Positions 11,461 to 20,106 of a stretch of DNA of 64,000 bases are shown piece after piece (positions within the stretch are counted from its first letter, which is position 1; each line of letters opens with the position of its first letter). Source of the DNA: Prorocentrum cordatum. Taxonomy: Eukaryota > Sar > Dinophyceae > Prorocentrales > Prorocentraceae. The DNA lies in contig CAUYUJ010000383.1 in assembly GCA_963575745.1 (NCBI GenBank), forward strand, positions 50,506 to 114,505, written 5' to 3'. Below the pieces are notes generated by a model. It was not told the DNA's origin. It was given only the letters and a program-made list of their open reading frames with translations, and made no database searches. The position numbers were made by a program, and so were the translations under genes.

Positions 11461-12194
11461 GACGTTGTCATTTCACCTGTGGGCAGCCGTACTGCCACAA
11501 GCCAAAAGAAAGATGCTGCGAATTCGCTCGCTGGTGTGGAGGAAGGGGAACCGGCGACAGATTCGCGGGCCAGAGGGAGGAGGAGGATTGTTGGTTATGT
11601 TTGTTTGCGTACCCCCGTCCTACCTTTTTCCTCGATTGCATCGATGGTGTCCAGCATCCGCACCAGAGGAGCTCCTCACCTGTCGGGCACTCGCACGAGT
11701 CGAATGCAAATCAACCTTTCCCTCATTGCCAGCCCTCGAACCATGGGAGGAGGTGAATGATTATGAGGAGGAGGGGCATGAGGCAGGAGGAGGAGGGAGA
11801 GGATGAGGATTGGGAGTGCGAGCGGGATCGCCGCAGGCGTCCGTTGGGCAGCTGAGCGTGATGGCCTTCAAAGATATGGTCGCAGACAGTGCGAACACAG
11901 GGACGGGGCGATCCTCGCATCCTCGCGTCTTGGAAATTCACAACGCATGTGTTTTTCAATGATTTTGTTGTCGGGGGGCCTCTATTGTGCCCCGGGACTG
12001 TCAGAACACAATGAGTAAGCGGTCCCTAGGATGAGGCTCATACCTCTGGGAGGGTCTTACCTCTGGGGGGCCACGCTGCGAACGAACATACGAACTCGGA
12101 TGCCTGGGGAGGGCTTGGGCGAGGAGGGGCTGTCTGATTTTACGATATCGCGCTTATGAATGCAGTCGGCGGACCCAGTAAGACTCAGGCGAAC

Positions 12195-12400
12195 ATCGGG
12201 GCACAAGCAATGACATAAGCAACATCTTTCGGAGGTCCGCGCGGATTCCTTGGATGGGCGCTGGGCCCCCCTCCGTGGCTCGCCTGGGACGCCAGGGGTG
12301 GCGCCGGGGGCCCCACCAGCGGGTTCCAGCGCCGATCCGGGAAATCTGCGCGGAGCCTCCGACATTTTTGTTGTATATGCCACTGCTCGCCTCACGAAGA
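12195..12400. repeat. Inverted-repeat element, family C copy 1
   Basis: The left arm ggaggtccgcgcggattcc (12231-12249) faces ggaaatctgcgcggagcctcc (about 12339-12360). The match extends outward through about 65 bases per arm and inward to gcgctgg/ccagcgcc. A half copy lies at 33105-33195 and a diverged full copy at 61885-62075, so this is a dispersed non-autonomous element rather than a chance hairpin. Confidence 0.6.
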
Positions 12401-12575
12401 GCAGCGCTCAGAGCACATGGGCCACTGGGAGCGCGAACGGACCTCTGGGGGGCCCCAGCTGAAAAGCCGGGCGGAGCCGAAGGCTGAGCAGCAGATGCCT
12501 TGCCAGAGCAGGGCCGTGTCTGAGATGGTGGGGGTCTGCTTCTTGGGGATTTCCCGTGGTACATGTGCATCCGAC

Positions 12576-13516
12576 GACGAGGAGGAGGAGGAGGAGGAGG
12601 AGGAGGAGGAGGAGGAGGAGGAGCAGGCGGAGCAGGCGGAGCAGGCGGAGCAGGCGGATGAGGCGGATGAGGCGGAGGCGGAGGAGGAGCAGGCGGAGCA
12701 GGCGGAGCAGGCGGAGCAGGCGGATGAGGCGGATGAGGCGGAGGCGGAGGAGGAGGAGGAGGAGGAGGAGCAGGCGGAGCAGGTGGAGCAGGCGGAGCAG
12801 GCGGAGCAGGCGGATGAGGCGGAGGCGGAGGAGGAGGAAGAGGAGGAGGAGGAGGAGGAGGAGGAGGAGGAGGAGGAGCAGGAGGAGGAGGAGGAGGAGG
12901 CGGAGCAGGCGGAGCAGGCGGAGGGATGAGGCGGAGGCGGAGGGAGGAGGAGGAGGAGGAGAGGCGGAGGAGGCGAGGAGGAGCAGGCGGAGCAGGCGGA
13001 TGGGCGGAGGCGGAGGCGGAGGAGGAGAGAGGAGGAGGAGGAGGGAGGAGGAGCAGGCGGAGCAGGCGGAGGCGGAGGCGGAGCAGGCGGAGCAGGCGGA
13101 GCAGGCGGATGAGGCGGAGGCGGAGGCGGAGGAGGAGGAGGAGGAGGAGGAGGAGGAGGAGGAGGAGAGGAGGAGCAGCGGAGCAGGCGGAGCAGCGGAG
13201 CAGGCGGAGCAGGCGGACGAGGCGGATGAGGCGGAGGCGGAGGAAAGTTGAGGAGGAGGAGGAGGAGGAGGAGGAGGAGGAGCAGGCGGAGCAGAGCGGA
13301 GGCAGGGAGCGGCGCAGCAGGCGCAGCAGGCGGATGAGGCGGAGGCGGAGGCGGAGGAGGAGGAAGAGGAGGAGGAGGAGGAGGAGGAGGAGGAGCAGGC
13401 GGAGCAGGTGGAGCAGGCGGAGCAGGCGGAGCAGGCGGATGAGGCGGAGGCGGAGGCGGAGGAGGAGGAGGAGGAGGAAGAGGAGGAGGAGGAGGAGGAG
13501 GAGGAGGAGGAGGAGG
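12576..13516. repeat. Compound (GAG)n / (GCAGGCGGA)n microsatellite, about 940 bp
   Basis: Blocks of pure gag alternate with blocks of 9-mers (gcaggcgga, gcggatgag) and 6-mers (gaggcg). Larger segments recur, for example the order 'gcaggcgga x n, tgaggcgga, ggcggagga' appears at about 12622, 12694, 12778, 13081 and 13405. Long frames across it encode Glu/Gln/Ala or Pro/Leu homopolymers and are not genes. Confidence 0.95.
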
Positions 13517-13519
13517 TCT

Positions 13520-14026
13520 TGTACAGCCAAGATGCCGAAACACTGAAGCAAGGACCGCTTTGGGGTTCGGACGGGACCCGGTGTTCCTTTGGCCACTCCG
13601 TGGTTTGTTTCCTCGGGCCCTCGTCCTCCTCCTCCTCCTCAGCGCCCCCGGCCGATGCGCTTCTGGTGCTGGTGCTGCCAGAAGTGCCCCCAGCATGCCG
13701 GGGGAGGCCCAGTGCCCCCACGGCCTCCACAGCCCCCGCGGCCTGCAGAGCTCGCGTCACGAGGCTGCGAGGGCCCTTCTGGGGCTCCAGAGCTGGGCGA
13801 AACAAATGGGGGGGGGTCCTCGGGCCAGGGGGGCGCCTCTGGCAACCCTCGACCGATGCCGCAAAGGGGCTGCGCTCCTTCTGGTCCGTTGCGGCTGCGA
13901 GCGCCCTGCCCTCTCGGAGCCCAGACCTCCGACGTCGTGTGTGTTTTGCAACCGGGGCCCCCCGAGGTCTGAACCTTCCGAGTCGGAGATCGATTACAGA
14001 CTGGCGTTATCCAAAACATTGAAGTC
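13520..14026. other. GC-rich intergenic stretch, no gene recognised
   Basis: One + frame (13589-13972) includes FWCWCCQKCPQH, a cysteine cluster, but it starts inside low-complexity sequence and has no recognisable domain, so I do not call it as a gene. Confidence 0.3.
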
Positions 14027-14097
14027 CTCGTCGAATCTGCGAGGCAAGCACGTCGAGAATGTACAGGTCCTATGTTTTTTCTCGTAGATTCGACGAG
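14027..14097. repeat. 17-bp-arm hairpin
   Basis: ctcgtcgaatctgcgag at 14027-14043 pairs with ctcgtagattcgacgag at 14081-14097 with one mismatch, around a 37-base loop. Confidence 0.75.
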
Positions 14098-14301
14098 CAA
14101 GTCAGTTTTGGGCTAAATGGATGGTGCAGTCGATCTACTACTCGAATCTCTTCCTCGGCACCGAGCTTCATCCGTCGTCGCGTTGACGGTCCTGGGGGCC
14201 CGGCAGGGCCGCGGAGGCCGCCGTCGTGCAGAACAAAACGCATTTGTAGCATGCCGCGAGGAGCGTGGCGTGTCCCGCGGCGCGAGGAGGTCTTGGATTA
14301 T

Positions 14302-14452
14302 GTTGGGCCTGTCCCTCTACAGGAGGAATGTTCAAAGATAGGCCAAAAATAGTCCAGGGAAGATTTCTCTACTGTTTTTGACTCTTTTCGTACATTTTTG
14401 GGGTATTTCCCATTTGTCGTCCAAAATCCGCCTGCAGGGGGACATGCCCGAC
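14302..14452. mobile_element. 151-bp inverted-repeat element, family A copy 1
   Basis: It starts gttgggcctgtccctctaca and ends with tgcagggggacatgcccgac, terminal inverted repeats of about 22 bp. The interior keeps a caaaaatagtcc block and gtccaaaatccgc shared with other copies. Same family: 40363-40513, 43374-43496, 45386-45536 and 49301-49451. Four of the five are exactly 151 bp. No coding capacity, so it is a non-autonomous element or a folded RNA source. The sequence ctgag follows directly (14453-14457). Confidence 0.8.
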
Positions 14453-14602
14453 CTGAGTCTTGGAGGCCCCCCCCCCCGATCGCCCCACCCCTCCGCGAGA
14501 GCGCGCCGCGGAGGTCGAGAACCGGGAACCACCGCGTGACGCCGAGCCCGCGCCGCTGCTGGAGCAGCACGGCAAGGATGCGCCATCCCTCGGGGGGAGT
14601 CC

Positions 14603-14696
14603 TTCTCCTCCTCCTCCTCCTCCTCCTCCTCCTCCTCCTCCTCCTCCTCCTCCTCCTCCTCCTCCTCCTCCTCCTCCTCCTCCTCCTCCTCCTCCC
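14603..14696. repeat. (CTC)n microsatellite abutting LINE 2
   Basis: About 30 uninterrupted ctc triplets end directly at the spliced-leader relic at 14697. Another CTC tract begins about 30 bases past the 3' end of the LINE 2 reading frame. Confidence 0.95.
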
Positions 14697-14718
14697 TCCG
14701 TTGCCATTTTGGCTCAAG
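14697..14718 (+). other. Relict dinoflagellate spliced leader at the 5' end of LINE 2
   Basis: The 22 bases begin tccgttgccattttggctca and end ag. They match the published dinoflagellate trans-spliced leader at every position except the sixth, where T replaces A. The position is informative: directly after a (CTC)n tract, 129 bases before the first ATG of the LINE ORF1 and on the same strand. A leader in genomic DNA at this place is the expected footprint of a trans-spliced mRNA that was reverse transcribed and re-inserted. Known: retroposed cDNAs with leader relics are common in dinoflagellates. Inferred: here the LINE transcript itself was trans-spliced. Confidence 0.85.
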
Positions 14719-14846
14719 CGTGCCAGCGCACGCGCGAGCGGGCATCCTCACTCTCGAGGCTTTCTGGTGCGTCAGGCGCCAGCGGACATACCTTTACCCA
14801 GTAATTCCTAACCCTTAGATAAAACGAAACGCACAGTGCACGCGCG

Positions 14847-15973
14847 ATGGCCGCCCGCGGTCGTGGCGGTGCTGATTCTGCTGCTGTCTCTGACGAGGAA
14901 GCGGCTCGCGACCCCAACGAGAAGAGCCGCAGCGGGGAACGTGCCCGAGGCCGGCGGCCCCGCGCTGAGGCCAAACAGGATCCTCTGGCCGAGCGGGATC
15001 CTTGGAGCGGAATGGCTGCCCAGCGTGGCCGGCCCTCCGGGGAGCCCCCTGGCCCCGCCGCGGGAGGGTCCTCAGGGAGCGCTGGCGCTGTGGTTCAAAA
15101 GCACATGGACGCCCTCTCGGAGAAAATCCGCGAGTACATGGCTGAGCAGTTTACCACCGCTATGGACTCGGTTCGCGAGGAGCTCGACGCAATGGTCGAA
15201 GATAAACTTGCTCCCCAAGCTGCCAGGCTCGAGGAACATGCTACTGAGATTGCTCAGATCAAGGAAAAGAACGCAACCTGGAGAAGGAGCAAGCGGGGCT
15301 GCAGGCCGCGGTCAAGGAGCTGCAGACCACGCTGGCGGTGGCGGAGGCGCAGGTTGCGGCGCCGCTGGACCCAGCACGCCTTGCCGATTGGAACAGGACG
15401 GCTGACCCTGCCCTCTTCGTCCTCTCCTGTCAGGCCCCCGCCGCACCAGGAGAGGTCAAGTCCGCCATTTCGCAATGGCTCCAGGCCGCTAAGGTCACCG
15501 AGGACCAGGTCACGCTCCTCGGCGACCTCCCGTCGAAACGTTTCCACCTCCACTGCCCTGGTGGCGCTGCGGGCGTTGCCCGCGCTGGGGCACTCCAGGC
15601 TGCGCTCAAGCTACCAGGCGGACAATGGCGTCGATTTGACGTGCTCTCGGTCAACGGCCAGCGCGTCACCATGTACACGAATGCCGACAAGAGCGCGAAG
15701 GACATCCGTAAGTAGGTGCACACGAAGAAACTCTTGGGCCTCATCAGGGCTGCGGTGCCCAGCAAGGACTGCTGGGCGCGCCGACCGAAGGGCCTTGTCT
15801 ACGTGGACTCTGTGCCGATCGTGGAGGTGCAGGTGCGTGGCCCCGACGAGGCCTCCCGACTGGCCTGGGACGGGTCCGCCACCGCCCGCCTCGGCATCGA
15901 CAAGCAGGCCATTACGAACCAGTTCCAGGCACTCTGGCGCGAGGTCGACACCTCTGGATGGGACTCTTCCTAG
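14847..15973 (+). pseudogene. LINE 2 ORF1: RNA-binding, coiled-coil protein, broken
   Basis: The first ATG after the leader relic opens a frame with a basic, alanine-rich N-terminus, then MDALSEKIREYMAEQF and further heptad-like helices. A one-base change near 15280 moves the helix into the next frame (NLEKEQAGLQAAVKELQTTL), clearly continuing the coiled coil. After it comes a compact region starting FVLSCQAPAAPGEVKSAI and including RVTMYTNADKSAKDIRK, which resembles the RRM-like and C-terminal part of L1-type ORF1 proteins. An in-frame TAG at 15713-15715 is followed by continued similarity (VHTKKLLGLIRAAVPSKD) until TAG at 15971. Known role of such proteins: bind the element RNA as a trimer. 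The assignment to the L1 ORF1 type rests on architecture, not on a search. Confidence 0.6.
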
Positions 15974-15974
15974 C

Positions 15975-17582
15975 CTCCGGTGGGCTCCGTGGGAGGTCGG
16001 GGCCGCTACCCGTGGGCTCTCGGTGGTGACGTGGAACGCTCGCGGCCTGCTCCTCCGTGCCGCCGCCAGGAGGCGGCGGAAAGTGAACATGGTCGTAGAG
16101 CACCTTCGCCAGCGCTCAATTGTGCTGGTCCAGGAAGTCCACGGCTTCACCGAGACGCTCCAGAACTACCTCAACCAGTACAGCATCCACTACAAGATGT
16201 ATAGCTCTACGACTGGTCGTCCGGGGGCTGGCGGGATCGCAATTTTGATCCCTTGGCACGACCATCACACTATTGCCGCTGCTGGCACGGCGGCTCTCCC
16301 TCAGATCCAGAGCCGCGAGTTGGAGCCAGGGCGCGCTGCCGTTACGACGATCACCAACCCCAAAACGCAATGCGCCATTAAAATCATGAGCATCCACAAT
16401 TATGACCTCACCGAGCTTGGGAAGGATCGCATTCGGCGAGCGTGGCGGGATGCTGCGCACTGGGCGCACGAGGACCCTATGAAGAGGACCTTCGTTGCAG
16501 CTGGCGATTTTAACATGACCGATGTGCCAGCGGAGTCTCTTTTGTACCCTCGGCCGCATCAGGCCCAACGGTCTGACGCCAGCAGGGCCAATCGATCCGA
16601 ACCATTCTGGAGAGATATTTTTGTCAATCCCAACATGCTTGAGGTGTGCTCGCCGCTCCCCACCCACTTCGCGAAGGACTCAGGGACGCTGCGCACGATT
16701 GATCGGATCTTCGTCTCACTCGCATCGTCTTTCGCGCTGGAGACCGAGTGCGACCTCCAGCTGGTGCACGACGCCGTGACGCTGGACGCGCAGAACCTCA
16801 GCGACCACGCAATCCTCTAGCTTCGCATGAAGACCAGGCAGGCCACGCCCAAGGGCGAGAGGAAAATCCCAACTTTCATTTTCAAGAACCCTGAGTACAA
16901 GCGGATCCTCGCCAACTGCCTTGATGGTTGTCGCATCGAGTTCAAGCCTGTTTTTGAACAGTGGCGCGACATCAAGGCCATGATGACGCTCGCCGCGGAG
17001 CTCGCTCGGAACGAGCTGCAGTCCAAGGCGCTGGTGGTCGACAGCGACAGTGGGCGGCACGCGCGACTGTTGACCCTCAACTCGGTCGCCAGGGCCGTCT
17101 GGCGGCAAGACGCTCGACTGGCCAGGAGGCTCATGCATGATACGCCCATCGGTGCCGCGGAGCTCGAGCTCGTCGACGGCGCCGTGCAGTTGAAGAGGCC
17201 TGGCGACTTCCACACGCACGTGCGGGAGGCGCAAGCGCAACTCCTGGAACGGGAGACGGCGGCGCTCGTCGACAGCGCCAGTGGGACACGCCGGCGGACG
17301 GCGGAACTCATGATCAAGCGAGCGCTGCTGTGGAACCCCACCAAGCGCGCATTGGTGCTTTCGGGGATCCGCCACACGCAGACTGCCGGGCAGGGAGGCA
17401 GCGCAGTCGCAGTAGCTAGGGAACCTGAGTCCATGATCGCAGAATTAAAAAAGCATTGGCAGCCAGTGTTTACAGAATCGCCTGCACAGGAAGATCAGAT
17501 TGGGCCGTTTCTTGATCGGCACATGCCTCGTTTTGATAATTCTTTCCTCTTCCCTCCCTCTCCGACCTCCGCCTTGCCTTGA
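15975..17582 (+). pseudogene. LINE 2 apurinic-type endonuclease and linker
   Basis: The frame reads LSVVTWNARGL at its start (about 16017-16050), VLVQEVHGF with the catalytic glutamate, GAGGIAILIPW, VAAGDFNMTDV, RTIDRIFVS and finally LSDHAIL, which together are the full set of endonuclease/exonuclease/phosphatase metal- and phosphate-binding motifs. A TAG at 16818-16820 interrupts exactly after SDHAIL; the same frame then continues as the usual RT-upstream linker (for example LRMKTRQATPKGERKIPTF) to TGA at 17580. If the single TAG is a mutation, endonuclease and linker were one reading frame. The endonuclease would nick target DNA to prime reverse transcription. Confidence 0.75.
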
Positions 17583-19729
17583 GGCGGCCCCGCGACTCCG
17601 CGCCAGGGCCCGACAGGCTTCCCGCGCGAGCATGGCGAGCCCACCCTCTCCTAACAGAAGTGCTGCATGGCGTAATGTGTCAGATGGCAGACGGTTCCCC
17701 GCCACCTGCCGGTTTTAATTTCTGTCTTCTCGCTTTTCTCCCGAAAGGAGAGGAGGTCGCTGATTTGGCGGAGTGCACGCGGACCCCGGGCTGCACCCGC
17801 CCATTAGCTTTGAAAAACTCAGACAGCAAGGCGGTCGCAGCGGCACTGAATCTTCACATTTCGGGCGTCGTGTCGAAAGACGCCCATGGGGCCCAAAAGG
17901 GATTCGTCCGTGGGCGGCGCTTCGGTGAGCATATCATCGCGCTCGACGCTGAATCTAGGCGCGCGGGACACCTTCCTCAGGCTGCCACTCGGCTCCCTGG
18001 GTTGCTGAGATTTGATGTTAAAGTCGCTTTCCCAAGCATGTCTCAAGTCTTCCTCCGCCGTGTTGTCGAACGCTTCGCCCTCCCTGCACCCTATTTGTCG
18101 TTGCTCGATGGGCTTGCTCATGATACTATTGGGCACGCACGTGTTGGGGAACAGCTGGAGGCTCTCTTCCCGATCACATCGGGCGCCCCCCAAGGGTGTC
18201 CTCTGTCAGGAAGTCTGCGGGCGTTGGCGTTCGACCCCTGGATACGGTGTTTGTGCGAGGCGTTTCCTACGGAGGACGAGGGGACCCTTGGGGGCTGCGC
18301 TGATGATGTAGGTGCGGTCACCATGGATATAAGCAGGACTTCGCACCTTCACCGCACATTCCAAAAGGCTGAGGAGCTCGCTGGTCTCGAATTGCAGCCG
18401 CAAAAATGATGTTTCGTGCCCCTTTGGGCGGACTGCGACGAGACCGTCCGCGAGCAGGCTCGCGCCGCCCTTGCACTGCACGCTCCCGGCTGGGAGAGTT
18501 TCAAGATCGAAGGGGCTGCCAAATACCTCGGCGTCATGCTCGGGCCTTCGGCGGACCTTCCGATACAATGGAAGGGCCCTGGACAAAAATGGTGGGGCAG
18601 GGTGCGGGAAGTGGCTTTGTCCAGGGCTCCTTCTGAGGCCTCGTTGCGACTTTATCTCACGGTTATCCTCCCCTGTCTCTCCTACGTTGCTCAGTTTTTC
18701 CCTCCTGACCCCACGCTTTCGGCGAAGGAGGGACAGGCTCTTCACAAACTACTGCGGTTGCCTCCTAATTCGTTCCGGGTCGCCGAGCTGATGGGCGTCG
18801 GGAGGTGGTTGCCCAGCGCTGCTCCTATACCCGTCAGCGTGTCTTGCCTTGCCGCTGCGTGGAGAGCCAGCCAGTACACGTTTCGGGGGTGGAGGGCTCG
18901 GCGGGATCGGCTTCGAGATGCGGCTCACAACCACGGATTCCTAGTGGATTTTGTTCGCAACGTATGGTCTCCTAGGTTTTGGGTTCGGCGTCAGAGCATT
19001 GCAGAATATTATGCCTCCTTTGACTGCCCGCCCAACGATGGTAGGGTTCCGAGGCAGGCGTTTGAGCGGGCGAAGGCCGCTGCACTTGCTCTTGAATGTG
19101 ATAACGTGCCCCGCTCCGGGAAGACAGGGGTTCGTCCTCAGACGGCCTTCCTCCGCTCGTTATGCTCCTCCCTCTACCCCGACGTGATCCCTGATCTTCT
19201 GGAGCGGCGTTTTCGCAAGTGGTTCCCCGATCGGCCCCCTTTGGGACGACCAGAGCTCGAATAACGTTGGGCCAGGCTTCGAGACGTCCTCAAGGCGGCG
19301 GCTCCGTCACGGACATGGGCCCATTTAAAAACGCTCGCAGGGGCCTGGATCACGTCAGCCCGCGTGGGGATACTCACGCCTAAGGGTTGCCGGTTCGGGT
19401 GCTCCCAGGACTGTCTGGGCATCGAGGTCTGCGCTCCAGATTCGATCGGGCACTATTTATATAGCCCCCGGCTCTCCCACCTTCTCGCTCTCCCTCGTGC
19501 CATTATTCCTAATGACCCGGTGGTCCGATTAGGGCTTGGCCCTGCCTCCGCGTACAATGTGGACAGGGAGTACGATCCCATCTCCCTTGAGCGTGCTAAC
19601 TATTTAACCGCTCTGTCATTCCATATCTACCATAAATACCGTGCTGAGCTTCAGCAACATCCACGTTTACAAGGCACTTACACCTCGACATTGCGTGCGA
19701 GGCACGCCGCGATTGTCGCTCTTGGCTGA
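17570..19729 (+). pseudogene. LINE 2 reverse transcriptase with C-terminal Cys/His region
   Basis: The RT signature is complete: SAPGPDRLPARAW, FLPKGE with CTRPLALKNSDSKAV, GAQKGFVRGRRFGEHIIALD, motif A LRFDVKVAFPSM (Asp codon 18014-18016), motif B TSGAPQGCPLSGSL, motif C GCADDVGAV (Asp-Asp codons 18302-18307) and the later KYLGVMLG. TGA at 18407-18409 and TAA at 19262-19264 interrupt the frame but similarity runs straight through both. The C-terminal part has CRFGCSQDCLG...H (about 19390-19455), the cysteine/histidine knuckle typical of such ORF2 proteins. All catalytic residues remain, so decay is recent relative to LINE 1. Confidence 0.8.
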
Positions 19730-19760
19730 TGCTGACGGACGGTGTCCCCCCAGGCGACGT

Positions 19761-19806
19761 GCTCTCCTCCTCCTCCTCCCTCTCCTCCTCCTCCTCCCCC
19801 TCCCTC
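19761..19806. repeat. Short (CTC)n tract between LINE 2 and the channel gene
   Basis: Interrupted ctcctc units that mirror the tract at the LINE 5' end. It also stays open in the frame that leads into the channel, giving a polyserine run, so it could be the 3' flank of the insertion, an intron polypyrimidine tract, or coding. Confidence 0.7.
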
Positions 19807-19864
19807 GGGGGGAGCCCTCGCAAGAGTGCGCCGCGGGCGCGGGCGGAGAGCGCGCAGGCCACAG
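19807..19864 (+). other. Possible 5' exon of the channel gene
   Basis: The frame reads SPRKSAPRARAESAQAT and ends at the candidate GT donor at 19865. If the 213-bp element at 19865-20077 is spliced out, this joins in phase 1 to DVPEVPPLSVMDKK, giving one continuous N-terminal tail. The true start codon is uncertain: ATG 19729 overlaps the LINE stop codon and lies in what should be the LINE 3' end, while ATG 20107 lies downstream of the element. Confidence 0.35.
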
Positions 19865-20077
19865 GTCAGGCGGTCGCGGACATAGGTCAAGGGGGCGTGG
19901 ATCAGCGACGGGCCCCGTTTCCATGGGAAGTCGCGGATGTCCGCCGCCGAGCGGGGCGGCACCGGCCGCATTTTGGGGAGGGCATTTCCCCGACCCATGG
20001 GTTTGGCGACCGCGCGCCTAGTCCATGGATCGCTAATCCCTGTTTACGCGCCCCTGAGGAGAGCGCGCAGGCCACAG
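19845..20077 (+). mobile_element. Introner-like inverted-repeat element with 20-bp direct repeats and GT...AG ends
   Basis: The 20-mer ggagagcgcgcaggccacag occurs at 19845-19864 and again at 20058-20077, a perfect target-site duplication. The DNA between begins gtcaggcggtcgcgg and ends gtttacgcgcccctga; the reverse complement of the right end (tcaggggcgcgtaaac) pairs with the left end. A diverged second copy lies at 62616-62808. An intron from 19865 (GT) to 20077 (AG) would remove the element plus one copy of the duplication and restore the pre-insertion sequence exactly. The unit is 213 bp, a multiple of three without stops, so the frame stays open even if unspliced, giving ESAQAT twice. Confidence 0.7.
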
Positions 20078-20106
20078 ATGTACCAGAGGTGCCACCCCTG
20101 AGCGTC

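Larger units (their letters stand above)
14697..19760 (+). mobile_element. Near full-length LINE (LINE 2 of 3): leader, ORF1, endonuclease, RT
   Basis: Starting at the leader relic there is a 128-base 5' UTR, an ORF1 with coiled coil (14847-15973), an APE-type endonuclease (about 15975-16820), a linker (16821-17582), RT (about 17570-19264) and a C-terminal cysteine/histidine region ending at the stop at 19727-19729. I see no RNase H. Damage is light: one frame change in ORF1 near 15280, an ORF1 stop at 15713, endonuclease stop at 16818, a frame change near 17575, and stops at 18407 and 19262. CTC tracts lie at both ends (14603-14696 and 19761-19806), which suggests insertion into or next to such a tract. 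Confidence 0.85.

Noticed and set aside
12154-13805. Very long reading frames (up to 480 codons) over the compound microsatellite on both strands
   Set aside because: They encode only homopolymer-like Glu, Pro, Ser or Leu and exist because a triplet repeat without stop codons stays open in all frames.
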